From contig VGXS01000002.1 of assembly GCA_016873225.1 (NCBI GenBank), forward strand, positions 1-64,000: a stretch of 64,000 nt of DNA, in the 5' to 3' direction. Below, piece after piece: positions 1 through 8,374 of this stretch (positions are counted from its first letter, which is position 1; each line of letters starts with the position of its first letter). A model generated the notes under the pieces. The model was not told the origin of the DNA, searched no databases, and saw only the letters and a list, made by a program, of their open reading frames with translations. This DNA is from Planctomycetota bacterium. GTDB taxonomy: Bacteria; Planctomycetota; Planctomycetia; Gemmatales; Gemmataceae. The position numbers were made by a program, and so were the translations under genes.

Positions 1-1
1 C

Positions 2-259
2 CGTCGCGCCAAACTGAAGATCCATTACGGGAAGCTGCCTGATGGCAAGCCGTATTGGTTCGGCAAGCTCAACGACCAGGCAGCCATCATCCGTATCTTT
101 GCCGCCGGGCAGGCCACCGAGTGTGCCAAGGAATTGCTGCTGTTGGCCGACGGCATGCGGGGTTGCGTGAACTCCAGCCCGTTCTCGCCAGACTTCTTCG
201 ATACGCAACCTGAGTGGGATGCGTTCACCGCGCAACTGAACGAAGAATTTGGGGCCTGA
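2..259 (+). CDS. C-terminal part of an unidentified protein (5' end outside window)
   Basis: Frame 2 is open from the window edge to a TGA at 257-259 and gives 85 residues. The reading is protein-like: a hydrophilic start, a segment rich in Leu and Ala (AKELLLLADGMRG), then an acidic end. I do not recognise a family. No start codon lies in the window, so the gene begins upstream. It sits in the region left of the tRNA-Arg fragment at 2941-2985 and therefore probably belongs to an integrated element. Whether it is intact cannot be judged from the tail alone. Confidence 0.5.
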   Translation, partial: RRAKLKIHYGKLPDGKPYWFGKLNDQAAIIRIFAAGQATECAKELLLLADGMRGCVNSSPFSPDFFDTQPEWDAFTAQLNEEFGA

Positions 260-756
260 AAACCCTGGCAGTGTTGGTCTCGGGTACCACCAGATGCCCG
301 AGACTAGGCCAGCCCATGAACGGTCTGAACCAATCCCTTGGACCTGAACACCAGACGGTTGTTGCTGGCCACATGGATCACCAACGACGATTTCCGGACC
401 GACCTGAGGGCGGGTGCCAAGGTCGAGTATCCAGGCGGTGGTCGGCTTACCCGCCATGAGCACAAGGCGGGCATCCGACGATTAATGCCTGCATGCCTTG
501 GCCTGCTGCCAATGGCGTTTGAGCCAGGAAAGCGCCGCCTTCAACTCAGCGGTGGATACCTTCACCATGGAGATAACTCCTGGTAAACCAGTCGGGGCAA
601 TAGATTGTTTCAGAGTCCCCACCCAATTTCGACCAAAGGCGGCGCAGAATCTGCCGCGCTCGCCACGAACCATCACCTCAGTTGGCTCTTCGGAGGTGGG
701 ACCGACATCCCCAAGTCTGCCAAAACCAGCAGCCTCGCCACGACCAAAGTCACCCG
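260..756. other. gap between truncated gene and fic, with possible gene remnant
   Basis: There is no convincing intact gene here. On the minus strand, 482-676 (GTG start) reads as 64 residues with a protein-like core (VSTAELKAALSWLKRHW). The same frame stays open beyond the TAA at 482-484 for at least 50 more codons. This could be a small ORF or the remnant of a longer gene lying just downstream of fic. I cannot assign a function, and it may be chance. Confidence 0.3.
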
Positions 757-1887
757 TCAGTAGTTCAGAACAGCATTTCCATCGAGGGTTAAAAGCGTGA
801 GAAGCTTGGGATGCAGAAACAACTTTTCCCTACCCGCAGCCTGTTCCCTCAGTACGCCAATTTCCACCAGTTGCTTGAGGTATCGCGACGCGGCTTGACG
901 CTCGCAGATCTTCGCCTCCACCAGGTTCTGAATCCGGCAGTAGGGCATCTCGAAGATGAGATGAACCAACTCGAGGCTGTAAATTTTCGATGCCTTCGCC
1001 TTCATATGCTCGGCCGTTATCGCGGTCAGCTTCCGGATGGCTGCAATCTTCGCACTAGTCCAATGTGCTGTTTCTTCGACGCCGCGAAGCATGTACACCA
1101 CCCATTCCTCCCAGGCATCGTGCGAAGTGACCTTGCGAAGTAGGCGGTAGTAGTCCGCCTTGTTCTGAATGATGAACCGGCTGAGGTACAGGATCGGCAG
1201 CGTGAGCAGTCTCTCCTGAATGAGGAAAAGCCCGTTAAGCACCCGGCCCGTGCGGCCGTTGCCGTCGGTGAAGGGGTGAATCGCCTCGAACTGGTAATGG
1301 CCAACGCTCATTCGAATCAGCGGATCGAGATCACGGGTCTCATGCAGGAACTTCTCCCAGTTGGCCAGCAACTTCCGAAGACGATCTCCCCCGACTGGAG
1401 GCGTATAAATGATTTCCTCACCACGGGCGAGGGCCGTGCCCGGCACTTGGCGAACCCGCATCTCCGTGCCTTTGATGATGCTGCAGACCTGTTCGGCGGT
1501 GCGTGTGCTCAGAGGCCGCTGGGTCATTTCGCGAAACGCCTCCAGCAGGGCGTGGCTGTAACGCAACGCCTCCTTGGTGGCAGGGTCGGCGTGATCGTCC
1601 GTATTCCGGAATTGGAAGAGCCGGTCCGTTGTGGTGACGATGTTCTCGATTTCCGAACTGGCCTGCGCTTCAAGCAACGGAAGCGTGTTGATCAGCATCC
1701 CTTGATTCGGGATCAACTCCGCGGCCTGTTTCAATTCCGCGACGGCAGCCCGCGCCGTGATGCATTGTTTCAGGATGGCCTTCGTTTCCAAGTCCGCTGT
1801 TGGCGGCAACAAAGGCAACCCGTTGTACGGAACCTCGGGGTTCCACTGATTCGGGAGCTTCGGAAGTGGCTTGGCCGATCTGGACAT
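757..1887 (-). CDS. Fic family protein (AMP-transferase type) with C-terminal winged helix
   Basis: This 376-residue protein carries a complete Fic active-site motif, HPFTDGNGRTGR, at residues 204-215. The catalytic His204 and the phosphate-binding GNGR are intact. The N-terminal region has SSEIEN at 77-82, which fits the (S/T)xxxE(G/N) inhibitory helix motif placed before the Fic core (class II autoinhibition). The last ~90 residues look like a winged helix-turn-helix, as in many Fic proteins with this N-terminal domain. The family usually transfers AMP from ATP to a protein Ser/Thr/Tyr; the target is unknown. Three inverted repeats lie 10-76 bp upstream of the ATG, so autoregulation through the C-terminal DNA-binding domain is likely (inference). 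The gene lies in a probable island next to a tRNA fragment. Confidence 0.9.
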   Translation of the reverse strand: MSRSAKPLPKLPNQWNPEVPYNGLPLLPPTADLETKAILKQCITARAAVAELKQAAELIPNQGMLINTLPLLEAQASSEIENIVTTTDRLFQFRNTDDHADPATKEALRYSHALLEAFREMTQRPLSTRTAEQVCSIIKGTEMRVRQVPGTALARGEEIIYTPPVGGDRLRKLLANWEKFLHETRDLDPLIRMSVGHYQFEAIHPFTDGNGRTGRVLNGLFLIQERLLTLPILYLSRFIIQNKADYYRLLRKVTSHDAWEEWVVYMLRGVEETAHWTSAKIAAIRKLTAITAEHMKAKASKIYSLELVHLIFEMPYCRIQNLVEAKICERQAASRYLKQLVEIGVLREQAAGREKLFLHPKLLTLLTLDGNAVLNY

Positions 1888-1896
1888 GCCACGAGC

Positions 1897-1963
1897 ATAT
1901 GTCGCTCAAAACGACATATCAATGCGACATGTCGCAAAATGGTGATTTCTGCGACATGTCGCA
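1897..1963. promoter_or_regulatory. cluster of three palindromes at the fic start (putative operators)
   Basis: Three inverted repeats share the core CGACAT/ATGTCG. They are ATATGTCG-7 nt-CGACATAT at 1897-1919, and two identical perfect 14-bp palindromes TGCGACATGTCGCA at 1923-1936 and 1950-1963. The identical copies are 27 bp apart centre to centre. They sit just upstream of the minus-strand fic start at 1887, where a promoter would be, so they are probably binding sites for a dimeric repressor, perhaps Fic's own winged helix. Confidence 0.7.
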
Positions 1964-2107
1964 TCAGTCGTTTCGTTCGTGGCGACACGACGACTGAGAG
2001 GCTCGAACAGAAAAACTTTCTACGGACATGGCATGGCCACGGCATGCCAATTCGACCACCAGAACACCCTTCTCCACTGAAACCCCATTCCCAACAAGGA
2101 GAGAGCC

Positions 2108-2704
2108 ATGATGCACGAACATCCCAGGGGCCGCCGATTCACTCTTGAAACGTTCAAACTCTATCGCCGAATGGAGCACCTTGAGCCATGGGTGCACCTA
2201 GCCAATGAATCAATTGCCAAGATCGGCCAAGCTGGCATCCTGAACAACCACCTGCTGATCGGCCCTCCGATGATTTTTGCCAGCAACCAGAAAGCCAGGC
2301 CTGGTTGCCAGCATCGCAAATTCTCCCGCAGCGCCTTGGATACCAGTTTTGGCCTCGGTATGGCCACGACGTTTTTGGACATCACTCCCCTTCCCCGGCC
2401 CAGTGAGGCATGGACGGTGGATCCCGTTAGCATCGATGACGGCCTCCGGTTTAATCCCTTTGAACGATGCCATGTGATGGAAAGGCTGGTTCTTATCCAG
2501 CGGGTGGTCCCACACCTGAGGCATGCCACAGACGTATTGCTGCTGTTGGCAAGGCACGCAAGCCTAGGCTTCTGGCACCACCAAGCCTTCATGCCTGCCA
2601 TTGAGAACACTGACGCCTCCGTCATCTCAATCACTTGGCGCAAAGCGATTGATGACCTCGAAGCGGCCTTGGCGATCATGCTTGGCGGAACGGAAAGCGC
2701 CTAA
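2108..2704 (+). CDS. hypothetical protein
   Basis: The ATG at 2108 follows a strong ribosome binding site (AAGGAGAG, 2-6 nt upstream), which is the main argument for this frame. It encodes 198 residues with no signal peptide and no recognised motif. The C-terminal half is richer in hydrophobic and helical stretches (residues ~140-195). Two minus-strand frames over the same DNA (2161-2679 and 2210-2557) are also open, so the coding strand is not certain. It lies in the probable island between fic and the tRNA-Arg fragment. Confidence 0.45.
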   Translation: MMHEHPRGRRFTLETFKLYRRMEHLEPWVHLANESIAKIGQAGILNNHLLIGPPMIFASNQKARPGCQHRKFSRSALDTSFGLGMATTFLDITPLPRPSEAWTVDPVSIDDGLRFNPFERCHVMERLVLIQRVVPHLRHATDVLLLLARHASLGFWHHQAFMPAIENTDASVISITWRKAIDDLEAALAIMLGGTESA

Positions 2705-2940
2705 GGGATAAGCGCACCTGGCACAGGCAGGGAAAATCCACATTCGATGCAAAGTTTTGGCCGGGTGGAGCCATCTGCCCGGTCGAACATCGCGCCTGAA
2801 ATTTCAATCGATGCAGAACATGCGAGAAACTCGGGGAAAAGCAAAGGCTGTCATTTTTCGTGCGCATCATTTTGCGCAACATCCCACACGCTTATTTCAA
2901 CAAGTCCTTATTCTAAAACAACTTATGGCTTTTTTCTTTA

Positions 2941-2985
2941 GGTCTCCGGAGCCGAAGGTTACAGGTTCGAATCCTGTCGGGTGTA
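2941..2985 (+). repeat. 3' half of tRNA-Arg(CCG): putative attachment site (att)
   Basis: This stretch reads as the anticodon loop to the 3' end of a tRNA. CTCCGGA fits an anticodon loop with anticodon CCG. ACAGG-TTCGAAT-CCTGT (2961-2977) is a perfect T arm, and CGGGTGT (2978-2984) is the 3' acceptor strand followed by discriminator A. The upstream sequence has no D arm or 5' acceptor strand, so this is a fragment. Integrases that use tRNA genes leave such a 3' copy at the far end of the element. The orientation predicts that the element lies to the left and that the intact tRNA is beyond the window. Confidence 0.75.
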
Positions 2986-3495
2986 GTCCCCAAAGCAGCG
3001 AAAACAAAGCCTAAACACCTTACAAAACAAGCACTTGCGAATTAAATTAAAATCGACACCAATCTATTGATATCAGCATTCCGAATGAGGGCAATGTTCC
3101 CGGTGGCTACAGTTGCGCAAGCTCTTCTTCGCCAAGAATGGGCCTACCAGCCCGTTTAGTCCGCTATCAGGAATCTGCCGGTACCACTCCCCCTAAAAAA
3201 TGACATCTCATTGACAAATCTCGGGTTAACCGAGGTTTGTCAGATACATCGGCAGTCGCATCCCCTAATGCCTCACCTGGAACTCACAGTAGGGAATGCT
3301 TATCGAAAAAACTGCTGGCCTCGTCCCATTCTCTAGCTACCAATTCCAATGCGCCGAATAACAATTGCTTTGAAACCAAAACTCATGAAGTTCACACCGA
3401 CAGAGGTTGACCCGGCATTGAGGGCAATGTAAAATCGATAGATTAATATGTCAGAAGACTTGTTTTTGGCTTGCGTGTCATAATGGTGTTTCAGG
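2986..3495. other. intergenic region with one strong inverted repeat
   Basis: I see no gene in these ~500 bases. At 3212-3242 an imperfect hairpin has 13-nt arms (TGACAAATCTCGG and CCGAGGTTTGTCA, one non-Watson-Crick pair) and a 5-nt loop. No T tract follows, so it is not a typical rho-independent terminator. It lies ~250 bp upstream of the first PSD operon and could be an operator or the edge of the older chromosome next to the island. Confidence 0.5.
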
Positions 3496-6114
3496 ATGCG
3501 TACCCACGCCATCAAGTCTTCCCTGATCATTGTCTGTGTCGCGGTTGGCATCGCATACTGGCTTTCCGCCGCGTTGGCCGAGGAGTCGCGTGGCGTGCTG
3601 GATGCCGCCAGGGAAAAGGGCCGCAGCCAATCCAGATACCTGAAAGAAACGAAGCCAGCCCCCTCCACTGGTGAAGAGGTCCCCAAGGCGGACATCATTC
3701 GATACCGGAAATCAGTGGAACCAATCCTGACGAGGAGCTGCGTGGCCTGCCATGGCCCCAAGAAGGCCAATGGCGGCTTCCGGATCGACCGATTAAACCC
3801 CGACATGCTCAGCGGGCCCGATGCCGAAAGATGGCGGGATGTGCATGGCGTGTTGAGCAAAGCGGAAATGCCGCCAGAAAACGAGCCGGCTTACGCGCTT
3901 AGCGAGGCCGAACGGGGTTTGGTTGCCGACTGGCTTGGCGAAGAGCTGAACAAGGCGTCCCTCGCCCGCCGCAACAGCAGGGAGCAATCATCCTTCAGGC
4001 GGTTGACCAAATATGAATATGACCACGCCCTTCAGGATATCCTCGGGCTCTCCTATTCTCTGACAGGCAAGCTGCCGCCGGAAACCACCACCGAGGACGG
4101 CTTCCAGAACAGCTCGGAACTGCTCCAGATAACCGGCTTTCAGTTTGCCATGTATCGGGAGATCGCCCTGAAGGCTCTAAAGCGGGTCACTGTTAGCGGC
4201 GAGCGCCCCAAGGCGGTCACCTACTCCCTATCGATGCGAAAGGAGTTCGATCGCGCCCCGAAGAACGCCAAGACCTTTGAGCCGGGGGAAGGGAACGCTC
4301 CCAAATTCAAGAACCAAAAGTACCTCCTGAATCGGGAAACTGGCAGAGGGGTGTACTATTTCCCCGATAAAGCCCTCCCTAATAGCGATGCGGTGGTGGG
4401 AGAGTTTCCGCCTGCCTCACCCGTGGTGCTGGTACTTCCCGGCGGGGACGAACTGAAACTGAACTTGGACCGGTTCCTGCCCGACGAGGGGATGATGCGC
4501 GTCCGCATCCGGGCTGGTCGTTCGACGATGAACCCGGACGAATACGCCGGTTTGAGCCTTTTGCTGAGCGCCCACACCAGTAACAACGCCGAATTCAAGC
4601 AGGTCATCAGTCAGCGGGATATTCCGGTCACGGCACCTTCCAATAAGCCTGAATACATCGATTTCCTTATTCCGCTGGCTGATATTCAGCGCAATCCGTT
4701 CCGGAAACTGGACACCACATTCCCTCGCCGGGACGAATTCCTGCACATACGCAACAACTCCAATTCGACCGGGGGCCAGGACCGGCTCAATTTGCTGATC
4801 GACCAGATCGAGGTCACGGCCCCGTTTTACGAGCATTGGCCGCCGAAAACGCACACCGCCATCTTTTTTGAAAGCAGCAAGAAAAGCGACGAGTCCGCGT
4901 ATGGCCGCGAGGTGCTGGGGCGATTCCTGCGGCGGGTATGGCGTAGGCCGGTGGCGCCCGGGGAAACCGATCGTTTTATGGCCCTGTTTGAGAAGTACAG
5001 GCCGGAATTTTCCACCTTCGAGGATGCGATGGTTGAGGTGCTGGCGACAGCGCTTGCCTCGCCCGAGTTTCTTTACCTGACCCAACGGGCGCCATCCGTT
5101 GCAGCGAAAGACGCTGTCAGAATCAGCGAGTTGGAGCTGGCCAGCCGCATGGCCATTTTTTTGTGGTCGAGCGTGCCTGACGAGGAGCTGTTGGGGTTGG
5201 CCGAGCAGGGAAAACTGCGTGAGCCGAAAGTTTTGGCGAAACAGGTGGAGCGCATGCTGGGTGACCCGAAGGCGAGACGGTTCCCGGAGCATTTCGTGGG
5301 ACAGTGGTTGGGCCTGGAGGGGCTGAACAGCGTGGCGCACCTGCCACAGGGCCCGCTCGGGGAAGCGATTCAGGAGGAACCGATCGCTTTTTTTGAGGAA
5401 GCACTCAACAACAATCGCAGCGTGATGGACTTCATCCATTCGGACTACGCTGTGGTCAACGAGCGACTGGCAGCGCATTACGAGATCGCGGGAGTGCGGG
5501 GTCCGCATTTCCGCAAGGTGCCTATCGGTAGCCAGGCGCATCGTGGTGGGCTGTTGACTGGCGCCGCGTTCCTGGCCATGAATTCCGATGGCAAGGATTC
5601 CAATCCCCTGAAGCGAGGCGTGTGGGTTTTGAAACGCATCCTCCACGACCCACCACCACCCCCACCGCCGGATGTCCCAAAAGTGGATCTGACGAATCCG
5701 GATATCCTCAAGATGTCACTGAAGGAGCGGTTGGCCGACCACCGCGACAAGGCGGCGTGCCGTTCGTGCCACTCGAGGATCGACCCGTGGGGGATTGCCT
5801 TCGAGAATTTCGATGCCCTGGGCGTCTTCCGGACGCAGGTCGACAAGAAACCCGTGGACGCCACCTCGGAACTGTTCAATCATAAGACGATCGCTGGGGT
5901 GGATGGCCTGAAGGCCTACCTGCTGGAGGAACGGCAGGACCAATTCGCCAAGGCGATGACGCACAAGCTGGCGGCCTATGCGCTGGGCAGGCCGATCACC
6001 TTCGGCGACCGTTCGGAGATAGAGAGCCTTACCGGGCAATTCCGCCGGGATGGTGACCGGCTTCGCGACTTGGTCCACCTGATCGTGGGCAGCCCTCTCT
6101 TCAACGCAAAGTGA
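3496..6114 (+). CDS. exported planctomycete cytochrome protein, DUF1587/1592/1588/1585 architecture
   Basis: This 872-residue protein begins with a Sec-type signal segment (IIVCVAVGIAYWLSAALA). A Planctomycete cytochrome C domain follows, with heme motif CVACH at about residues 81-85. By position and motif the next domains look like PSD3/DUF1587 (~155-215), DUF1595 (~460-525), DUF1592 (~535-655), DUF1588 with a second CRSCH motif (~755) and DUF1585 at the C-terminus. A run of seven prolines separates DUF1592 from DUF1588. These proteins are typical of planctomycetes; their biochemical role is not established, although heme binding and a cell-surface or periplasmic location are likely. The DUF1552 gene follows after 130 bp on the same strand, the usual partner for this architecture. 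Confidence 0.9.
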   Translation: MRTHAIKSSLIIVCVAVGIAYWLSAALAEESRGVLDAAREKGRSQSRYLKETKPAPSTGEEVPKADIIRYRKSVEPILTRSCVACHGPKKANGGFRIDRLNPDMLSGPDAERWRDVHGVLSKAEMPPENEPAYALSEAERGLVADWLGEELNKASLARRNSREQSSFRRLTKYEYDHALQDILGLSYSLTGKLPPETTTEDGFQNSSELLQITGFQFAMYREIALKALKRVTVSGERPKAVTYSLSMRKEFDRAPKNAKTFEPGEGNAPKFKNQKYLLNRETGRGVYYFPDKALPNSDAVVGEFPPASPVVLVLPGGDELKLNLDRFLPDEGMMRVRIRAGRSTMNPDEYAGLSLLLSAHTSNNAEFKQVISQRDIPVTAPSNKPEYIDFLIPLADIQRNPFRKLDTTFPRRDEFLHIRNNSNSTGGQDRLNLLIDQIEVTAPFYEHWPPKTHTAIFFESSKKSDESAYGREVLGRFLRRVWRRPVAPGETDRFMALFEKYRPEFSTFEDAMVEVLATALASPEFLYLTQRAPSVAAKDAVRISELELASRMAIFLWSSVPDEELLGLAEQGKLREPKVLAKQVERMLGDPKARRFPEHFVGQWLGLEGLNSVAHLPQGPLGEAIQEEPIAFFEEALNNNRSVMDFIHSDYAVVNERLAAHYEIAGVRGPHFRKVPIGSQAHRGGLLTGAAFLAMNSDGKDSNPLKRGVWVLKRILHDPPPPPPPDVPKVDLTNPDILKMSLKERLADHRDKAACRSCHSRIDPWGIAFENFDALGVFRTQVDKKPVDATSELFNHKTIAGVDGLKAYLLEERQDQFAKAMTHKLAAYALGRPITFGDRSEIESLTGQFRRDGDRLRDLVHLIVGSPLFNAK

Positions 6115-6244
6115 GGCGGAAACAATCAAAAAGCATCGACACACCGAGCATGGGGGTGGATGTGGCTTGGGGGTCAGGGCACAGCTTCTCCTCACCGGGA
6201 ACCGAAATATTGTCGTGGGTGAGCAAACAGGCGAGGAATAGACG

Positions 6245-7645
6245 ATGAATAGCAAGACCCTTCCTTTGAACAGGCGAGCCTTTCTACGCGGCGCCGGAGT
6301 GTCGCTGGCGCTGCCGTGGTTTGAAACTTTCGCCGGGGCCGCCCCGGTCCCAAACGCGACCCCGAGGCGTTTTCTCAGCGTCTATCACCCGGATGGCGTG
6401 GGGATGCCGCTCAAGTCAGACCCGGCCTGGAGGGACTGGAGCTGGTTCCCCCGTGGCGGCGAGAAGGACTTTGAACTCACAAAGGTTCTCGATGTGCTGA
6501 GCCCGCTGCGCGATGAGATCACGATCTATTCGGGACTGTCTCATCCCTTCGCTAGGAATGTCCATGGCCATTCCAACGCGGACCAGTACCTGACGGGCGC
6601 GCCCATCGGCGATTCAGGGCCTTATCAGAACACGATCTCCCTCGACCAAGCCTATGCGGAGCACGCCGGGGAATTCACCCGTCACTCCTCACTGGTCCTG
6701 TCGACAAATGGAGGTGTTGGCGGCCCGCGTGGCGCGCAGACCCAGTCGTTCAATCGGGAAGGCCGACCGATCCCGGCAATGAACAAGCCGAAGGAAATCT
6801 TTGACTTGCTGTTCGTGAAGAATGGCAAGGAGGCGGCGGCGCGCCTTGCGCGAAGCAAGAGCGCTTTGGACCTGCTGATCGAGCACTCCCGGTCGTTGGC
6901 GCGCGAGCTCTCCAAAAAAGACCAGGAAACCCTGAGGCAGTACCTCGACGCGGTGCGCGACACCGAGTTGAAGCTGGCCAAAGCCCAGAAATGGATCGAC
7001 ACCCCGGTGCCCCAGGTTGATTCCCGCAACCTCAGGCTGGATGCCGAACCCAAGGAGGCCAAACTCTACTTCCAGACGATGTATGAGTTGATCTACCTCG
7101 CCTTCTTGAGCGACTCGACACGCGTGGCCACATTCCAGTTGGGTCGGGAGAACGGCGAGGGACCGCACGACCTGCTATCACGCGCCGTGGGGCTTGGTCC
7201 GGCCCATGGACTCACCCATGAGGTGAAAAAGCCGAACGGATGGCGAAACCTCGGCACCTACAACCGGTACCAAGCCGAGGAATTCGGCCGCTTCGTTTCC
7301 AGGCTGAAGGAGACTCCCGAACCGAACGGCAAGGGAACCATGCTCGACAACACATTCGCCATGCATGGCTCGGCATCGAGCAGCTTCCACCTCTCCCGCA
7401 ACTATCCGATCATTTCGGCGGGCGGCAAGAACCTTGGCTTCAACAACGGCAGGTATCTCAAGTTCGGCAAAGGCAACGAGGATAATCAAGCCGGGGCCGG
7501 TATCGACACCGATGTCGCCGGCTGGCAGGGAAAGATGCAAGTGGAGGAACTGCCGCTGGCGAAGCTGTTCGTCACCATCCTGCAACGGCTTGGCATGGAG
7601 ACCGATTCCTTCGGTGGGCAAACCGGCACCCTGAGCCGGGTTTAG
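6245..7645 (+). CDS. DUF1552 family protein with Tat-type signal
   Basis: This 466-residue protein starts with a twin-arginine export signal (NRRAFLRGAGVSLALPW), which suggests folding before export. The rest matches the DUF1552 pattern found beside DUF1592-type cytochrome proteins in planctomycetes. Examples are an early SVYHPDGVGMP and a long middle helical region (residues ~195-255). The alkaline-phosphatase-like or sulfatase-like fold often suggested for the related DUF1501 family may apply, but I cannot show that here. A GAGGA ribosome binding site precedes the ATG. It is probably cotranscribed with the gene at 3496 and works with it. Confidence 0.88.
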   Translation: MNSKTLPLNRRAFLRGAGVSLALPWFETFAGAAPVPNATPRRFLSVYHPDGVGMPLKSDPAWRDWSWFPRGGEKDFELTKVLDVLSPLRDEITIYSGLSHPFARNVHGHSNADQYLTGAPIGDSGPYQNTISLDQAYAEHAGEFTRHSSLVLSTNGGVGGPRGAQTQSFNREGRPIPAMNKPKEIFDLLFVKNGKEAAARLARSKSALDLLIEHSRSLARELSKKDQETLRQYLDAVRDTELKLAKAQKWIDTPVPQVDSRNLRLDAEPKEAKLYFQTMYELIYLAFLSDSTRVATFQLGRENGEGPHDLLSRAVGLGPAHGLTHEVKKPNGWRNLGTYNRYQAEEFGRFVSRLKETPEPNGKGTMLDNTFAMHGSASSSFHLSRNYPIISAGGKNLGFNNGRYLKFGKGNEDNQAGAGIDTDVAGWQGKMQVEELPLAKLFVTILQRLGMETDSFGGQTGTLSRV

Positions 7646-8374
7646 GTTCGATTCCAAATATATGAGTTGGACCGCTAATGCCGATAAGAAGGCATATTAT
7701 TTATATTAATAAGAGCCTAGAGTAGGCTTCAAATGAGTGAGTTGAATTGTTGACGCTGACAGAACAAATTGAAATGTGCGGTGAGTAAAACCAATAGAGC
7801 CCCAAACGCTGTCGAAGGCGGAATGAGCGGGTTTGGATCCGGAATCGACCCGCTCACTCCGGCGCTACGCGCCTGCGTTCGGGGCTCTTTCGCTTCTGTT
7901 ATAGCTCATTTATTTGTTCCATGATCGACTCGCCCCTCACTCCGCTGGGGGCTCCTAAGCATCGGCAGCCTTTGTCTGGCCTTCATATGGAGATCCGTTC
8001 ATCGCATAGGAGAGAGGCCTCGCAGGCGTTCAACAATCTCCTGCAAGTTCAGAGGCCGCTCGCAGCGTTCGAGGCTTGAAGGGCATGAGGGGGCTAACAG
8101 AATGATGGCGGGTGCCGGGGTCTTGAGCAGGTCAGTTATTTGAAGTTTGCGCTAGCAGCTCTTTTAGTTGATGGATTACAATCGTTTTTTGCAGTTACCG
8201 AAATTGAAGCCCGATCTAACTGATGACTTTTGTCAATATATATGTATCCATGTCTTATACATAGGCCATTGATGTAACTCTTCTATTCGCCGTCTGCAGC
8301 AAGACCTCATCCTATTGCCACAAACGAAATGCATGCAATTACTATTCACTATTACGGAATCTTGAAAACTTGTA
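7646..8374. repeat. structured non-coding repeat, copy A
   Basis: No gene is seen. The region has three parts. First come two leader motifs related to ATGAGTTGGATTGA (7662-7671 and 7737-7749). A nested hairpin follows at 7796-7888: outer arms of 14 nt (7796-7809 and 7875-7888, one mismatch) enclose inner arms of 13 nt (7820-7832 and 7848-7860, one mismatch). Then a block at 7914-8158 is closely similar to 58453-58713. It lies between convergent genes, just downstream of a PSD-family operon, as copy B does. The remaining bases to 8374 show nothing recognisable. Confidence 0.75.

Noticed and set aside
2161-2679. Minus-strand 172-codon frame
   Set aside because: No ribosome binding site and an odd composition; the plus frame at 2108 has a strong one.
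2881-2985. Complete tRNA-Arg gene
   Set aside because: The 5' half (acceptor strand and D arm) is missing upstream of 2941.
4417-5646. 409-codon minus-strand frame
   Set aside because: Antisense shadow of the DUF1592-type gene, with unlikely composition.
7646-8374. CRISPR array or IS element in the repeat region
   Set aside because: There are no regularly spaced identical repeats, no transposase frame and no terminal inverted repeats with target duplication visible.
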